Assembly: GCF_001633105.1 (NCBI RefSeq)
Contig: NZ_LUKZ01000003.1
Span: 62,352 to 126,351 of the forward strand
Length of the DNA: 64,000 bases
Direction: 5' to 3'
Origin: Acidovorax sp. GW101-3H11
GTDB lineage: Bacteria > Pseudomonadota > Gammaproteobacteria > Burkholderiales > Burkholderiaceae_C
A program made the position numbers and the translations under genes. Below are positions 11,254-19,663 of this stretch, piece after piece. The notes beneath the pieces were generated by a model that searched no databases, was not told the DNA's origin, and saw only the letters and a list, made by a program, of their open reading frames with translations. The stretch's first letter is position 1. Every line of letters starts with the position of its first letter.

Positions 11254-12051
11254 TTACCACCACCAGCGCTGGCTGGGGCTGCGGTTGCAGGGCCAGACCA
11301 TGGTGTGCGCGCCCGGGCGAACCTGGCCGGCCTCCACATCCAGGCATTTGCCGGTGAGCTGGCTCACGATCTGCCCGCCCCGGGTGGACCAGCTCTGGCT
11401 GCGCGAGCCCGAGCAGGACCACAGCACCACCCGTGCGCCATCGCGCGGGTCGCCCCGGTCCACGTCCACGCACAGGTCGCGCACCCGGATCTCGCCGCCA
11501 CGCCCCACTGCGAATCGCTGCGACGCCGTGCCGTTGCACTCATACACCTGCAGCGTGGTGCCGGGCTGGAACTTGCCGCCGCGCACATCCAGGCACAGGC
11601 CGCCGCCCGCACGGATCTCGCGGCCCCAGTCGCCACCCTGCTGGGGGTAGTCCGGGTACTCGGGGCGCCGGTCGTTGTCGTGCCGGTTGTGGTTGGCCAG
11701 CAGGGCAATCCCCGCGATGGCGGCCACCGCCGCCACGGCTGCTCCGGCGTTGGAGCCACTGCTGTTGCCGGGGGCGTAGCTGCGCGTGATCTTGAAGCGT
11801 CCGCCGCAGCCGCCGTTGGTCCACAGCTCGCGATTGGTCAGGTCGTAGCCCCAGGTGCGGTTGAAGCGGCAGGTGCCCTGGGTTTGTTCCACCAGATCCA
11901 CCTGGGTCACATCGTCCGCCAAGCGGTAGGCGGTGTAGCCGCCGCTGGACTGCAAATCCACCAGCTGGTCCTGTGCCTGCACCGCCTGGACGCTCATGAG
12001 CAATGGCAGGCACAGCAGCCACGCGGGTTTCCGAAAGGCCGGGTCTTTCAT
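11254..12051 (-). CDS. DUF3011 and ricin-B lectin domain secreted protein
   Basis: This 265-residue protein has a signal peptide (LLCLPLLMSVQAVQA). Residues about 60-90 match DUF3011 (CRFNRTWGYDLTNRELWTNG, then GCGGRFKI). A hydrophobic Ala-rich segment (AAVAAVAAIAGIALLA, about 105-120) could be a membrane helix. The C-terminal 130 residues form a ricin-B/beta-trefoil lectin with three repeats: LCLDVRGGKF...QRFAV, LCVDVDRGD...QSWST and KCLDVEAGQ...QRWWW (QxW signatures). It probably binds carbohydrate at the cell surface or in the periplasm. It precedes the EF-hand gene and is divergent from the CSS-EAL gene. Confidence 0.85.
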   Translation of the reverse strand: MKDPAFRKPAWLLCLPLLMSVQAVQAQDQLVDLQSSGGYTAYRLADDVTQVDLVEQTQGTCRFNRTWGYDLTNRELWTNGGCGGRFKITRSYAPGNSSGSNAGAAVAAVAAIAGIALLANHNRHDNDRRPEYPDYPQQGGDWGREIRAGGGLCLDVRGGKFQPGTTLQVYECNGTASQRFAVGRGGEIRVRDLCVDVDRGDPRDGARVVLWSCSGSRSQSWSTRGGQIVSQLTGKCLDVEAGQVRPGAHTMVWPCNRSPSQRWWW

Positions 12052-12275
12052 GGTTTTCTCTCCTCGTTGCGATAAGGGGCGGGGGCTTGCAGAGCTCGCC
12101 GCGGGGCGCCACCCGCTGTCTGCATCATAGGATGGCCTGCAGCCATTGCGTTCGGTTGTAGTTCGCGCCATCGGTTGAAATCCCGTTGGCCCGGCGGCGC
12201 TGGTTCGTGCATGATGGCACCGCGCCAAGGCAAGCCTGTGTCTGCCTGTGTCACCCCCAACCACTGCCGTGCCCG

Positions 12276-13844
12276 ATGAAACGCTTCTATGTCGTTGCCT
12301 CCATCCCACTGCTGCTGGCGGCGCTGATCCCCATTGCGGCCTCATTGTGGGTGGCCCATCGCAAAGCCAAGGACGATCAGATCACCTACCTGACGTCGTT
12401 GGCGGACGAGGCGCTGCGGCGCGGCGTGGCCTCGCGCCAGCAGCTGGTGGCCGCGCTCAACGAGCTGGACCGGGACCCGCACCCCCCCTGCAGCCAGGCC
12501 AGCCTCACGCGCATGCAGCAGCTCGTGGGCACCTCGTTCTACCTGCAAGGCATGGGCTCGGTGATGAATGGCACCCTGGTCTGCAGCACGCTCACCCAGG
12601 GCAGCGACCTGGTGCCACTCACCGGCAACCACATGGTCACCTCCACCGGGATTGCCAGCTGGATTGGTGCCCGCCTGCCTTTTGCGCCCGATCAGCCCTT
12701 CAACATCTACGCCCGCAACGGCCACGCGGTGATCATCCACCCCGGCATCGTGATCGACATGCCGGTGCTTCACGACGATGTTTCGCTGGGGCTGCTGATC
12801 AGCGCGCCGCAGGCGCTGATACGGTCCAAGGGCCCGCTGGATGCGCAGTGGCTGGCTTTGTACACCCCCCATGCCAGCAGCCAGGTCGAAAGCGACACCC
12901 ACCACATCGTTTTCCGGGCGTCGAAAGACAACAACATCGCCGCCATTGCCGCAGCCCCCAAGGCACAGGCCTACGGCGGGCTCAGGGCCCAGGCGCTGAT
13001 CCTGGCGCCGTTGGGCCTGGTGGCCAGCGCCCTGTTTGCGCTGGGTGTGGCAATGCTCACCCGGTGGCAGCTGTCGCCGCGCGTGCGGCTGCGCGCGGCC
13101 CTGCGTCGGCGCGAGTTCTTCATCCTCTACCAGCCCATCGTCGATCTGCAGACCGGCCAATGGGTGGGGGCCGAAGCCCTGCTGCGCTGGCGCCGCCGCA
13201 ACGGCACCCTGGTGCCACCCGACGAGTTCATTGCCGAAGCCGAGAAGGCCGGGGTCATCGCTTCCATCACACGCTACGTGATGGACATGGTGCTGGCCGA
13301 CCTGCCTGAGCTGCTCAAGGCCAGCCCGGGTTTTCATGTGAGCCTGAACCTCTCGCCGCAGGACCTGGTGGCCGACGGGCCGGTGCAGTACCTGCAGCGG
13401 CGCTTCAGCGCCATGGAGTTTCCGGCGGGCGCGCTGATGCTCGAAGTCACCGAGCGGGGGCTGGTGGACATCGAGGCCGCACGGCCCGCGTTGCAGGCGG
13501 CGCGGCAGATCGGGGCGTCGATTGCGCTGGATGATTTCGGCACGGGCTACTCCAGCCTGTCCATGCTGGAGTCCATCGACATCGACACCCTCAAGATCGA
13601 CCGCATCTTCATCGCCAGCATCGGCGCGCAGGCCGCCATCAGCCCGGTCACCACCCACATCATCGAAATGGCCCACACGCTCAAGCTGGCGTTGATTGCC
13701 GAGGGCGTGGAGACGCAGGACCAGGTGGACTTCCTGATCGCGCGGGGCGTGCGCCAGGCCCAGGGCTGGAAGTTCGCCCGTGCCATGCCCCTGGTGGAAC
13801 TGCTGGCCGGGCTGCGCGCGGCCCCGGCCGCCCGCCAGCGGTAG
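12276..13844 (+). CDS. CSS-motif EAL domain cyclic-di-GMP phosphodiesterase (PdeC-like)
   Basis: This 522-residue inner-membrane protein has a TM helix (residues about 5-25), a periplasmic CSS-motif domain with paired Cys (HPPCSQAS and LVCSTL), a second TM (ALILAPLGLVASALFALGVA) and a cytoplasmic EAL domain. The EAL motif is at residues 300-302 (GAEALLRW), with DDFGTGYSS and AEGVETQDQ; these catalytic elements look intact. In the family, a periplasmic disulfide holds the enzyme inactive and its reduction releases c-di-GMP hydrolysis. ATG 12276 (MKRFYVVASIPLLL) fits the membrane anchor. It is divergent from the lectin/EF-hand pair. Confidence 0.9.
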   Translation: MKRFYVVASIPLLLAALIPIAASLWVAHRKAKDDQITYLTSLADEALRRGVASRQQLVAALNELDRDPHPPCSQASLTRMQQLVGTSFYLQGMGSVMNGTLVCSTLTQGSDLVPLTGNHMVTSTGIASWIGARLPFAPDQPFNIYARNGHAVIIHPGIVIDMPVLHDDVSLGLLISAPQALIRSKGPLDAQWLALYTPHASSQVESDTHHIVFRASKDNNIAAIAAAPKAQAYGGLRAQALILAPLGLVASALFALGVAMLTRWQLSPRVRLRAALRRREFFILYQPIVDLQTGQWVGAEALLRWRRRNGTLVPPDEFIAEAEKAGVIASITRYVMDMVLADLPELLKASPGFHVSLNLSPQDLVADGPVQYLQRRFSAMEFPAGALMLEVTERGLVDIEAARPALQAARQIGASIALDDFGTGYSSLSMLESIDIDTLKIDRIFIASIGAQAAISPVTTHIIEMAHTLKLALIAEGVETQDQVDFLIARGVRQAQGWKFARAMPLVELLAGLRAAPAARQR

Positions 13845-13902
13845 CGCCACCCGAATCAAGGCAGCCCTGCGCCGGTTGTTTTTTAGCCGCGCCTGCTTGT
13901 GC

Positions 13903-15492
13903 TCACTTGAGCAGCAGTGCCGACCCGCTGCCGTGAATCCGGAAGACCGCCACGGCACTGACGAGGTCGTCGGCCTGCCCGCGCAGGCTCGATGCGGCGG
14001 CGGCCATTTCCTCCACCAGCGCCGCATTCTGCTGGGTCGCCTGGTCCATCAGCGTGACGGCTTCACCCACCTGCGTGACCCCCGCGCTCTGTTCAGAGCT
14101 GGCAGCGCTGATCTCGCCCATGATGTGCGTCACGTTGCGGATGCTGGCCACCACCTCCGTCATGGTCTGGCCAGCCTTGTCCACCAGGGCGGTGCCATGC
14201 TCCACGCGGCCCACGCTTTCGGTGATCAGCTGCTTGATCTCCTTGGCGGCGGCGGCGCTGCGCTGGGCCAGGTTGCGCACCTCGCTGGCCACCACGGCAA
14301 AGCCCCGGCCCTGCTCGCCTGCGCGGGCGGCTTCCACTGCGGCATTCAGCGCAAGGATGTTGGTCTGGAACGCAATGCCGTCGATCACGCTGATGATGTC
14401 GTTGATCTTGCGGCTGGAGTCGTTGATGTCCTTCATGGTGGCCACCACCATGGCCACCACGTCGCCCCCCTGCTGCGCGACAGTCGAGGCCGAATGCGCG
14501 AGCCGGTTGGCATTGACCGCGTTGTCTGCGTTCTGCTTCACGGTCGAGCCCAGCTGTTCCATCGACGCCGCCGTCTGCTGCAGCGCACTGGCCTGCTGCT
14601 CGGTGCGCATCGACAGGTTCTGGTTGCCCTGCGCGATCTCGGCGCTGGCGGTGGAAACACTCTCCGACCCCTGGCGCACCCCCGGCACCAGGTTCGACAA
14701 GCTTTGGCGCATGGCCTCCATCGAAGCCACCACCGTGGCGATTTCGTCCTTGCCCTGCGCCACCAGCGGCGTGGCCAAGTTGCCCCGCGCAAACTCCTGC
14801 GTGGCCCGACTGGCCTCGCTCAGGGGCCGGACGATAGAGCGCATGGTGGCGATGCCCAGCACGCAGGCAAACAACACCATTGCCACACTCAGCACAATCA
14901 GCTGCAGGCGCAGTGATTCAAACTGGCGCACCGACTGCTCGTTGGCCCGTTTGCTGATGGCGTCACTCTCGGCCAGAAAGGCGTCGATGTTGCCGACCAG
15001 CTTGGCCAGCAGGGGGCGGCATTCCGTGTTGATCTTCTGGATCGCCACGTCCTTCTCGCCCTGGCTGCCCAGCCGCGTGATCTCCAGCGCGATCGGCCCA
15101 TAGGCGGCTTCCGTCTCTTTGATCTGTGCCAGCAGGCTGCGCAAAGGGGTTGTTTCGGGTGGAGCCGCCTGGAGGGCTTCCTCCACGCTCTTGAGTGCCC
15201 GCCCCATGCCGTCGTGCGCCGCCCCGATGAGCCGGAGTTCGGCGGCGGCATCTTCCTTCGACCCGGCAATCATCAGGTTGCGGGCCGAGATGGCCCGCGC
15301 ATTGGCCGCATCCAGCACTTGGTTGCCCAGGCTTTTGACCACATTCAGGTGATTGACCTGGTTGTCCAGGCTCTCCTGCGTCTGCGCTTCTCCATGCAGG
15401 CCCATGATGGCCACCAGGATCAAGGCACCGGTGATAACTAAATAGCCAATACCAAGACGCGTCTTGATGCTCAGGTTTTGCAGGACATTCAT
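13903..15492 (-). CDS. Methyl-accepting chemotaxis protein
   Basis: This 529-residue chemoreceptor has TM1 ([19 protein letters not shown]), a four-helix-bundle ligand-binding region (residues about 30-190), TM2 ([20 protein letters not shown]), HAMP, and a signalling domain. The signalling hairpin tip reads [20 protein letters not shown] then [20 protein letters not shown], a perfect match to the family. There is no C-terminal NWETF-type pentapeptide for CheR/CheB docking. The signal sensed is unknown. ATG 15492 ([14 protein letters not shown]) is the usual start. The 279-nt gap upstream shows no clear sigma-28 promoter. Confidence 0.95.
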   Translation of the reverse strand: MNVLQNLSIKTRLGIGYLVITGALILVAIMGLHGEAQTQESLDNQVNHLNVVKSLGNQVLDAANARAISARNLMIAGSKEDAAAELRLIGAAHDGMGRALKSVEEALQAAPPETTPLRSLLAQIKETEAAYGPIALEITRLGSQGEKDVAIQKINTECRPLLAKLVGNIDAFLAESDAISKRANEQSVRQFESLRLQLIVLSVAMVLFACVLGIATMRSIVRPLSEASRATQEFARGNLATPLVAQGKDEIATVVASMEAMRQSLSNLVPGVRQGSESVSTASAEIAQGNQNLSMRTEQQASALQQTAASMEQLGSTVKQNADNAVNANRLAHSASTVAQQGGDVVAMVVATMKDINDSSRKINDIISVIDGIAFQTNILALNAAVEAARAGEQGRGFAVVASEVRNLAQRSAAAAKEIKQLITESVGRVEHGTALVDKAGQTMTEVVASIRNVTHIMGEISAASSEQSAGVTQVGEAVTLMDQATQQNAALVEEMAAAASSLRGQADDLVSAVAVFRIHGSGSALLLK

Positions 15493-15771
15493 GCAATGGG
15501 CCCTCCAGCTGGTGATAACGATGATGCGCTTTTGTGGGCTAAAGCGCCATGTTTTCAATCTCTTGTGAGCAGGTGGCCACATGCGTTCAAGTAGCGTGGG
15601 GCGTCACGGCGCGACACAGCCCTTGATGCTGGGCTGCTTTTCAGTCCCGTCAAGGTTTTTTTGACCGCGCACGGCAGGGTTTTGCATGCCCTGCGTTGCG
15701 TTTCTGGATGCCGTTGGAGCGCCGGGAGTGCTTTCAGCGCATCGGGGTGGCCCAGTGCCACCCGGTGGGCC

Positions 15772-16779
15772 TCAGCCCAGTTCGGCTGCAGAGGGAAGGT
15801 ACAGGCCTTCGGCCGTGGTGATGGCCCGGGCTGCCCGCGCCGCACGGGCCGTGGCGATGGCCGTGGCTTCGGCCGCCATGGTGGCCAGCACCATCATGCC
15901 CAGGCTCTTGCCGCTGCGGCCCGTGCCCAGGCTGAAGAGGGTGTCGCCGTCGGACATGGTGTGCACCGGGTTGATGCTGCGCGCCAGGCCGTCGTGTGCG
16001 GCCACGGCCAGGCGGTGGGCCTGCACCTTGGTGATGACTGCGTCGGTGGCGACCACGCCGATGGTGGTGTTGGTGCCCGCCAGCAGCGGCTGGGGTGGGT
16101 CGCCGCGCAGCAGGGCGCGGCGTGTGTCGCGCAGGCGCAGGCCGTCGTCGGTGCGGGCCCCGGCAATGACTTGCGCGGTGTCGGGGTCGATCACATCGCC
16201 CAGCGCATTGCAGGCGATGAGGGCGCCCACCGTGACGCCGTCCACGGTGACGGACGCGGTGCCGATGCCGCCTTTCATGGCCCGCTGGATGCCAAAAATC
16301 TTGCCCAGCGCCGCGCCCGTGCCTGCGCCCACATTGCCTTCGGCCGGGTCGGCGGTGGTGGCCGCCTCGCACGCGGCGTAGCCTGCGGCGGCGTCGGGGC
16401 GCACGCGCATGTCGCCCACCAGCAGGTCGAACAGCACGGCGGCGGGCACGATGGGCAGGCGGCCCACGGCCACGTCAAAACCCACGCCACGCTCTTCGAG
16501 CCACCGCACCGCACCGGTGGCGGCGTCCAGCCCCCAGGCGCTGCCGCCCGCGAGCATGATTGCGTGCACCTTATCCACCAGGTTGGAGGGGTGCAGCAGG
16601 TCCGTCTCGCGTGTGCCGGGGGCGGCACCCCGCACGTCCACACCGGCCACGGCGCCCTCGCGGGTGATGATGACGGTGCAGCCCGTGGGGCGGCGGGTTT
16701 CGGTGAAGTGGCCGACCTCGATGCCGGCCACGCGGGTGATGCTGCCGACGTCGCCAGCCAGTGCGTGTGGAGAACTCAT
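15772..16779 (-). CDS. P1/S58 family peptidase (DmpA/NylC-like)
   Basis: This 335-residue protein is of the S58 self-processing aminopeptidase family (DmpA, 6-aminohexanoate-oligomer hydrolase type). It shows ITRVAGIEVGHFTE at the start, GCTVIITREGAVAGVDVRG, HAIMLAGGSAWGLDAATG and EGNVGAGTGAALGKI, the conserved family blocks. These N-terminal-nucleophile enzymes cleave themselves into two chains and hydrolyse N-terminal or beta-linked amides. The exact substrate cannot be inferred. It lies 77 nt downstream of the copper cluster on the same strand, possibly read through but functionally separate. Confidence 0.88.
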   Translation of the reverse strand: MSSPHALAGDVGSITRVAGIEVGHFTETRRPTGCTVIITREGAVAGVDVRGAAPGTRETDLLHPSNLVDKVHAIMLAGGSAWGLDAATGAVRWLEERGVGFDVAVGRLPIVPAAVLFDLLVGDMRVRPDAAAGYAACEAATTADPAEGNVGAGTGAALGKIFGIQRAMKGGIGTASVTVDGVTVGALIACNALGDVIDPDTAQVIAGARTDDGLRLRDTRRALLRGDPPQPLLAGTNTTIGVVATDAVITKVQAHRLAVAAHDGLARSINPVHTMSDGDTLFSLGTGRSGKSLGMMVLATMAAEATAIATARAARAARAITTAEGLYLPSAAELG

Positions 16780-16856
16780 GGCCGTTGATTATGGTGCCCC
16801 GGCGCCGTGCGGCACTTGCGCAGCATCAGGGGCCCTGTGCCGCGCGTGGAGCCGCT

Positions 16857-17222
16857 TCAGTGCGCTTTCTCGATCCGCTGGACGTGGTAGGCCCCGCTGA
16901 TCTGTTCGGCCCGAAAGCGCACCTTGTCGCCGGGCTTCAAGTCGCCCAGCACGCTGGCATCCGCCACGCGGAACACCATGGTCATGGGCGGCATCTCCAG
17001 GTTCTTGATCTCGCCGTGCTTCAGCGTGACGCGCAGGGTGCGTGGGTCCCAGCGGGTGATTTCGCCTTCGCTCAACTCCGCGCCCTGCGGCGTGGGTGGG
17101 GCGGCATGGTGGCTGCTGTGGCTGTCCGATGCGGTTGCGGCCGGTGCTTGCGCCAGCGCGGGCCCTGCGGCCAGCAGGACGAGGCTGGCCGCCAGCGGGA
17201 TGGAGAGGAATGCAATCTTCAT
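16857..17222 (-). CDS. CusF-like periplasmic copper-binding protein
   Basis: This 121-residue protein has a signal peptide (residues 1-25, ending ALAQ) and a single OB-fold copper-binding domain. The segment HGEIKNLEMPPMTMVFRV carries the Met-rich copper site seen in CusF, where Met, His and Trp ligands hold Cu(I) or Ag(I). A His-rich patch (DSHSSHHA) follows the signal peptide. In Cus systems such proteins hand copper to the RND pump; no pump is nearby here. The start overlaps the DUF411 stop by 4 nt (ATGA), implying translational coupling. Confidence 0.88.
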   Translation of the reverse strand: MKIAFLSIPLAASLVLLAAGPALAQAPAATASDSHSSHHAAPPTPQGAELSEGEITRWDPRTLRVTLKHGEIKNLEMPPMTMVFRVADASVLGDLKPGDKVRFRAEQISGAYHVQRIEKAH

Positions 17223-17737
17223 GTCGATGCCTTCTTGTTGTAGCTGTTGAACACGCGCGTGCTGCCGTCGTGCGCCACCAGCAGCACGTCGTAGGGGTCG
17301 CGCCGGTCGCCATACACGGCGCCGTCCATGCCCGGCGAGCCCACGGGCATGCCGGGCACCGCCAGGCCCAGCGCCTTGGGCTTTTGCTGCAGCAGCTTGC
17401 GCACGTCACTGGCGGGCACATGGCCTTCAAGCAGGTAGCCGCCCACCAGCGCGGTGTGGCACGACCCCAGCGTTTGCGGCAGGCCCAGGCGGGCGCGCAC
17501 CGCGTTGTTGCCGGTGGCGTGCACTTTCACGGCAAAGCCGTTGGCTTGCATGTGGTCCACCCAGTCCTGGCAGCAGCCGCAGTTGGGGTCTTTCCAGACC
17601 TCGACGGGCGTGGGTGTTGCGGCACGTGGGGCGGTGGGCAGCAGGGCGATGGCCAGGCCCGCGCCTGCGAGGGGCAGGGCGGTGGCAAGCCATTGGCGGC
17701 GGCTGGGCTGGGCGCGGGAGGCAGAGGGTTGCGTCAT
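17219..17737 (-). CDS. DUF411 metal-binding protein
   Basis: This 172-residue protein has a Tat-like leader (PSRRQWLATALPLAGAGLAI) and a DUF411 domain: VEVWKDPNCGCCQDWVDHM with a CxCC motif, LGSCHTALVGGYLLEGHVPA, and MPVGSPGMD. The family is frequently linked to copper resistance and probably binds or reduces copper in the periplasm. ATG 17737 has GGAG about 8 nt upstream; an in-frame ATG at 17770 would put residues in front of the Tat motif and overlap the previous stop, so it is less likely. Confidence 0.85.
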   Translation of the reverse strand: MTQPSASRAQPSRRQWLATALPLAGAGLAIALLPTAPRAATPTPVEVWKDPNCGCCQDWVDHMQANGFAVKVHATGNNAVRARLGLPQTLGSCHTALVGGYLLEGHVPASDVRKLLQQKPKALGLAVPGMPVGSPGMDGAVYGDRRDPYDVLLVAHDGSTRVFNSYNKKAST

Positions 17738-17766
17738 GGTGGGGCTCCAGAAAGTCGGGTTGCGGC

Positions 17767-18264
17767 TCATGGCTTGCGCGGCAGCACAGTGATGGTGCCC
17801 GTCATGCCCGCCTGGTAGTGGCCCGCGATGAGGCAGGCAAAGTCGAACTGGCCTGCGCGGTTGAACTGCCACACGATGTCGCCCTTCTTGCCCGCGCCCA
17901 CATGGGCCATGTAGGGCTCGTCGTGTTCCATGCCGGGGTGCTTGGCCATCATCTCGGCGTGCGCATCCAGCTCGGGCTTGGTACCGATCACGATCTCGTG
18001 CAGCACCTGGCCCTTGTTCTCGGCGCGCAGCCGCACGGTCTCGCCTTCGCGCACTTCGATGTGACGGGGCGTGAAGCGCATGTCGTCCGTCATGCGGATG
18101 GTGATGGTGCGGGCTACGGCCTGGGTGTCGCCAGCAATGCCCCAAGGCTTTTGTTCCTTCACCACCGGGGCGTTGCGGGCCGTGTGGGGCATGTTTTCAT
18201 GGCCAAAAGAGGCGTTTCCGCCCGCTAGTAAAGCGCAAGCAGCTATCAATTTAATAGTATTCAT
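17767..18264 (-). CDS. Cupredoxin family copper-binding protein; signal peptide encoded by a dispersed repeat
   Basis: This 165-residue periplasmic cupredoxin has type-1-like copper ligand motifs: HEIVIGT (His), and near the C-terminus FDFACLIAGHYQAGM (Cys, His, Met). A Met/His-rich stretch (HAEMMAKHPGMEHDEPYMAH) may bind extra copper. It resembles CopI-type copper-tolerance proteins. The N-terminus TIKLIAACALLAGG is the hydrophobic signal-peptide core, and its DNA (18203-18261) is a copy of the dispersed repeat family described below, read in the reverse orientation. It sits between the multicopper oxidase and DUF411 genes in one operon. Confidence 0.88.
   Translation of the reverse strand: MNTIKLIAACALLAGGNASFGHENMPHTARNAPVVKEQKPWGIAGDTQAVARTITIRMTDDMRFTPRHIEVREGETVRLRAENKGQVLHEIVIGTKPELDAHAEMMAKHPGMEHDEPYMAHVGAGKKGDIVWQFNRAGQFDFACLIAGHYQAGMTGTITVLPRKP
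18203..18261 (+). repeat. Dispersed bipartite hairpin repeat, copy 1 (signal peptide of cupredoxin)
   Basis: The copy contains GCCCGCTAGTAAAGCGCAAG followed by AGCTATCAATTTAATAGT. It fits the family pattern: an A/T-rich edge, GGC..., GCGC-type dyad, then the AT-rich dyad CTATYAA...TTRATAG. It lies wholly within the 5' end of the cupredoxin gene. Confidence 0.8.
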
Positions 18265-18277
18265 GGTGTGTCCTGTC

Positions 18278-19660
18278 TCAGTGCTGGTGGCCGCTGGTGG
18301 CGGGTTTGCGGGCGCTGGCGGCGCCGGGGGCGGTGCCCGGCGTGGTGGTGCGCGCGGGGCGGGGTGTGCTGGCGGGTGCGCCCTGCCATTCGTAGGCCTG
18401 CGTGCCTGCTGGCTGGGTGTAGTCGCCGGGGTCGCGGTAGTCGCCCGCCGCCTGACTGGCGCGCACCTTGAAGGTGGTGAACATGCCGCCCATCTCCAGC
18501 GGGCCATAGGGGCCGGTGCCGGTCATCATGGGAAAGGTGTTGTCGGGCAGCGGCATCTCCATGGCACCCATGTCGGCCATACCGCGCTCGCCCATCACCA
18601 TGTAGTCGGGCACGATCTTCTGGATCTTGCCGACCAGGCCTGCATGCTGAACGCCGATCATGGTGGGCACGTCGTGCCCCATGGCGCCCATGGTGTGGTG
18701 GCTCTTGTGGCAGTGCAGGGCCCAGTCGCCGGGCTCGTCGGCAATCAGCTCGATCTGCCGCATCTGGCCCACGGCCACATCGGTGGTCACCTCGGGCCAG
18801 CGCGCGCTGCGCGGCACGGGGCCGCCGTCGGTGCCGGTCACCTCGAACTCATGGCCGTGGATATGGATGGGGTGGTTGGTCATGGTGAGGTTGCCCACGC
18901 GGATGCGCACGCGCTCGCCCTGGCGCGCCACCAGCGGGCTGATGGCCGGGAACACGCGGCTGTTCCAGCACCAGATGTTGTGGTCCAGCATGGTGTTGAC
19001 CTTGGGGGTCATGCTGCCGGGCTCCACATCGAAGGCGTTGAGCAAAAACGCGTAGTCGCGCTGCACGGTGGCAATCTGCGGGTGGCTGCCCTTGGGGTGG
19101 GTGATCCACAGGCCCATCATGCCCATGGCCATCTGCACCATCTCGTCGGCATGCGGGTGGTACATGAAGGTGCCGGGGCGGCGCGCCACGAACTCGTAGA
19201 CAAAGGTCTTGCCCGGCGCAATGCCCGGCTGGTTGAGCCCGCCTACGCCGTCCATGCCGTTGGGCAGGCGCTGGCCGTGCCAGTGGATGGTCGTGTGCTC
19301 GGGCAGGCGGTTGGTGACGAAGATGCGCACGCGATCGCCCTCGACCACCTCGATGGTGGGGCCGGGGCTCTGGCCGTTGTACCCCCATAGGTTGACCATG
19401 AAGCCGGGCGCCACCTCGCGCACCACGGGCTCAGCCACCAGGTGGAACTCTTTGACGCTGGCATTCATGCGCCAGGGGGCGGTCCAGCCGTTCAGGGTGA
19501 CCACGGGGTTGTAGGGGCGGCCCGTGGGCGGGTGCAGCGGCGGCGCGGTGTCGGCGCTCGACTGCATCGCGGGCTCGGGCAGCGCGGCCAGGGCCACGCG
19601 GCTGACGGAAGCGGCGGCCACGGCCGTGGCCGCGCCGGAGAAGAAATTGCGGCGGTTCAT
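18278..19660 (-). CDS. Multicopper oxidase
   Basis: This 460-residue exported oxidase has a Tat-type leader (NRRNFFSGAATAVAAASVSRV). All four copper-ligand motifs are present: HWHG, HPHAD, HIHGHEF and HCHKSHHTMGAM; the last places the His-Cys-His of the T1/T2/T3 sites. Such enzymes oxidise Cu(I) to the less toxic Cu(II) using O2. A Met-rich run (MVQMAMGMMG, and DMGAMEMPLP) may bind substrate copper. It follows the TolC-like gene by 3 nt. It is CopA-like by role but shorter than the classical 600-residue CopA. Confidence 0.92.
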   Translation of the reverse strand: MNRRNFFSGAATAVAAASVSRVALAALPEPAMQSSADTAPPLHPPTGRPYNPVVTLNGWTAPWRMNASVKEFHLVAEPVVREVAPGFMVNLWGYNGQSPGPTIEVVEGDRVRIFVTNRLPEHTTIHWHGQRLPNGMDGVGGLNQPGIAPGKTFVYEFVARRPGTFMYHPHADEMVQMAMGMMGLWITHPKGSHPQIATVQRDYAFLLNAFDVEPGSMTPKVNTMLDHNIWCWNSRVFPAISPLVARQGERVRIRVGNLTMTNHPIHIHGHEFEVTGTDGGPVPRSARWPEVTTDVAVGQMRQIELIADEPGDWALHCHKSHHTMGAMGHDVPTMIGVQHAGLVGKIQKIVPDYMVMGERGMADMGAMEMPLPDNTFPMMTGTGPYGPLEMGGMFTTFKVRASQAAGDYRDPGDYTQPAGTQAYEWQGAPASTPRPARTTTPGTAPGAASARKPATSGHQH

Positions 19661-19663
19661 GGT

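Noticed and set aside
15493-15771. Flagellar sigma-28 promoter before the chemoreceptor
   Set aside because: Only a TCAAA-like half could be found; no GCCGATAA-like -10 at the right distance.
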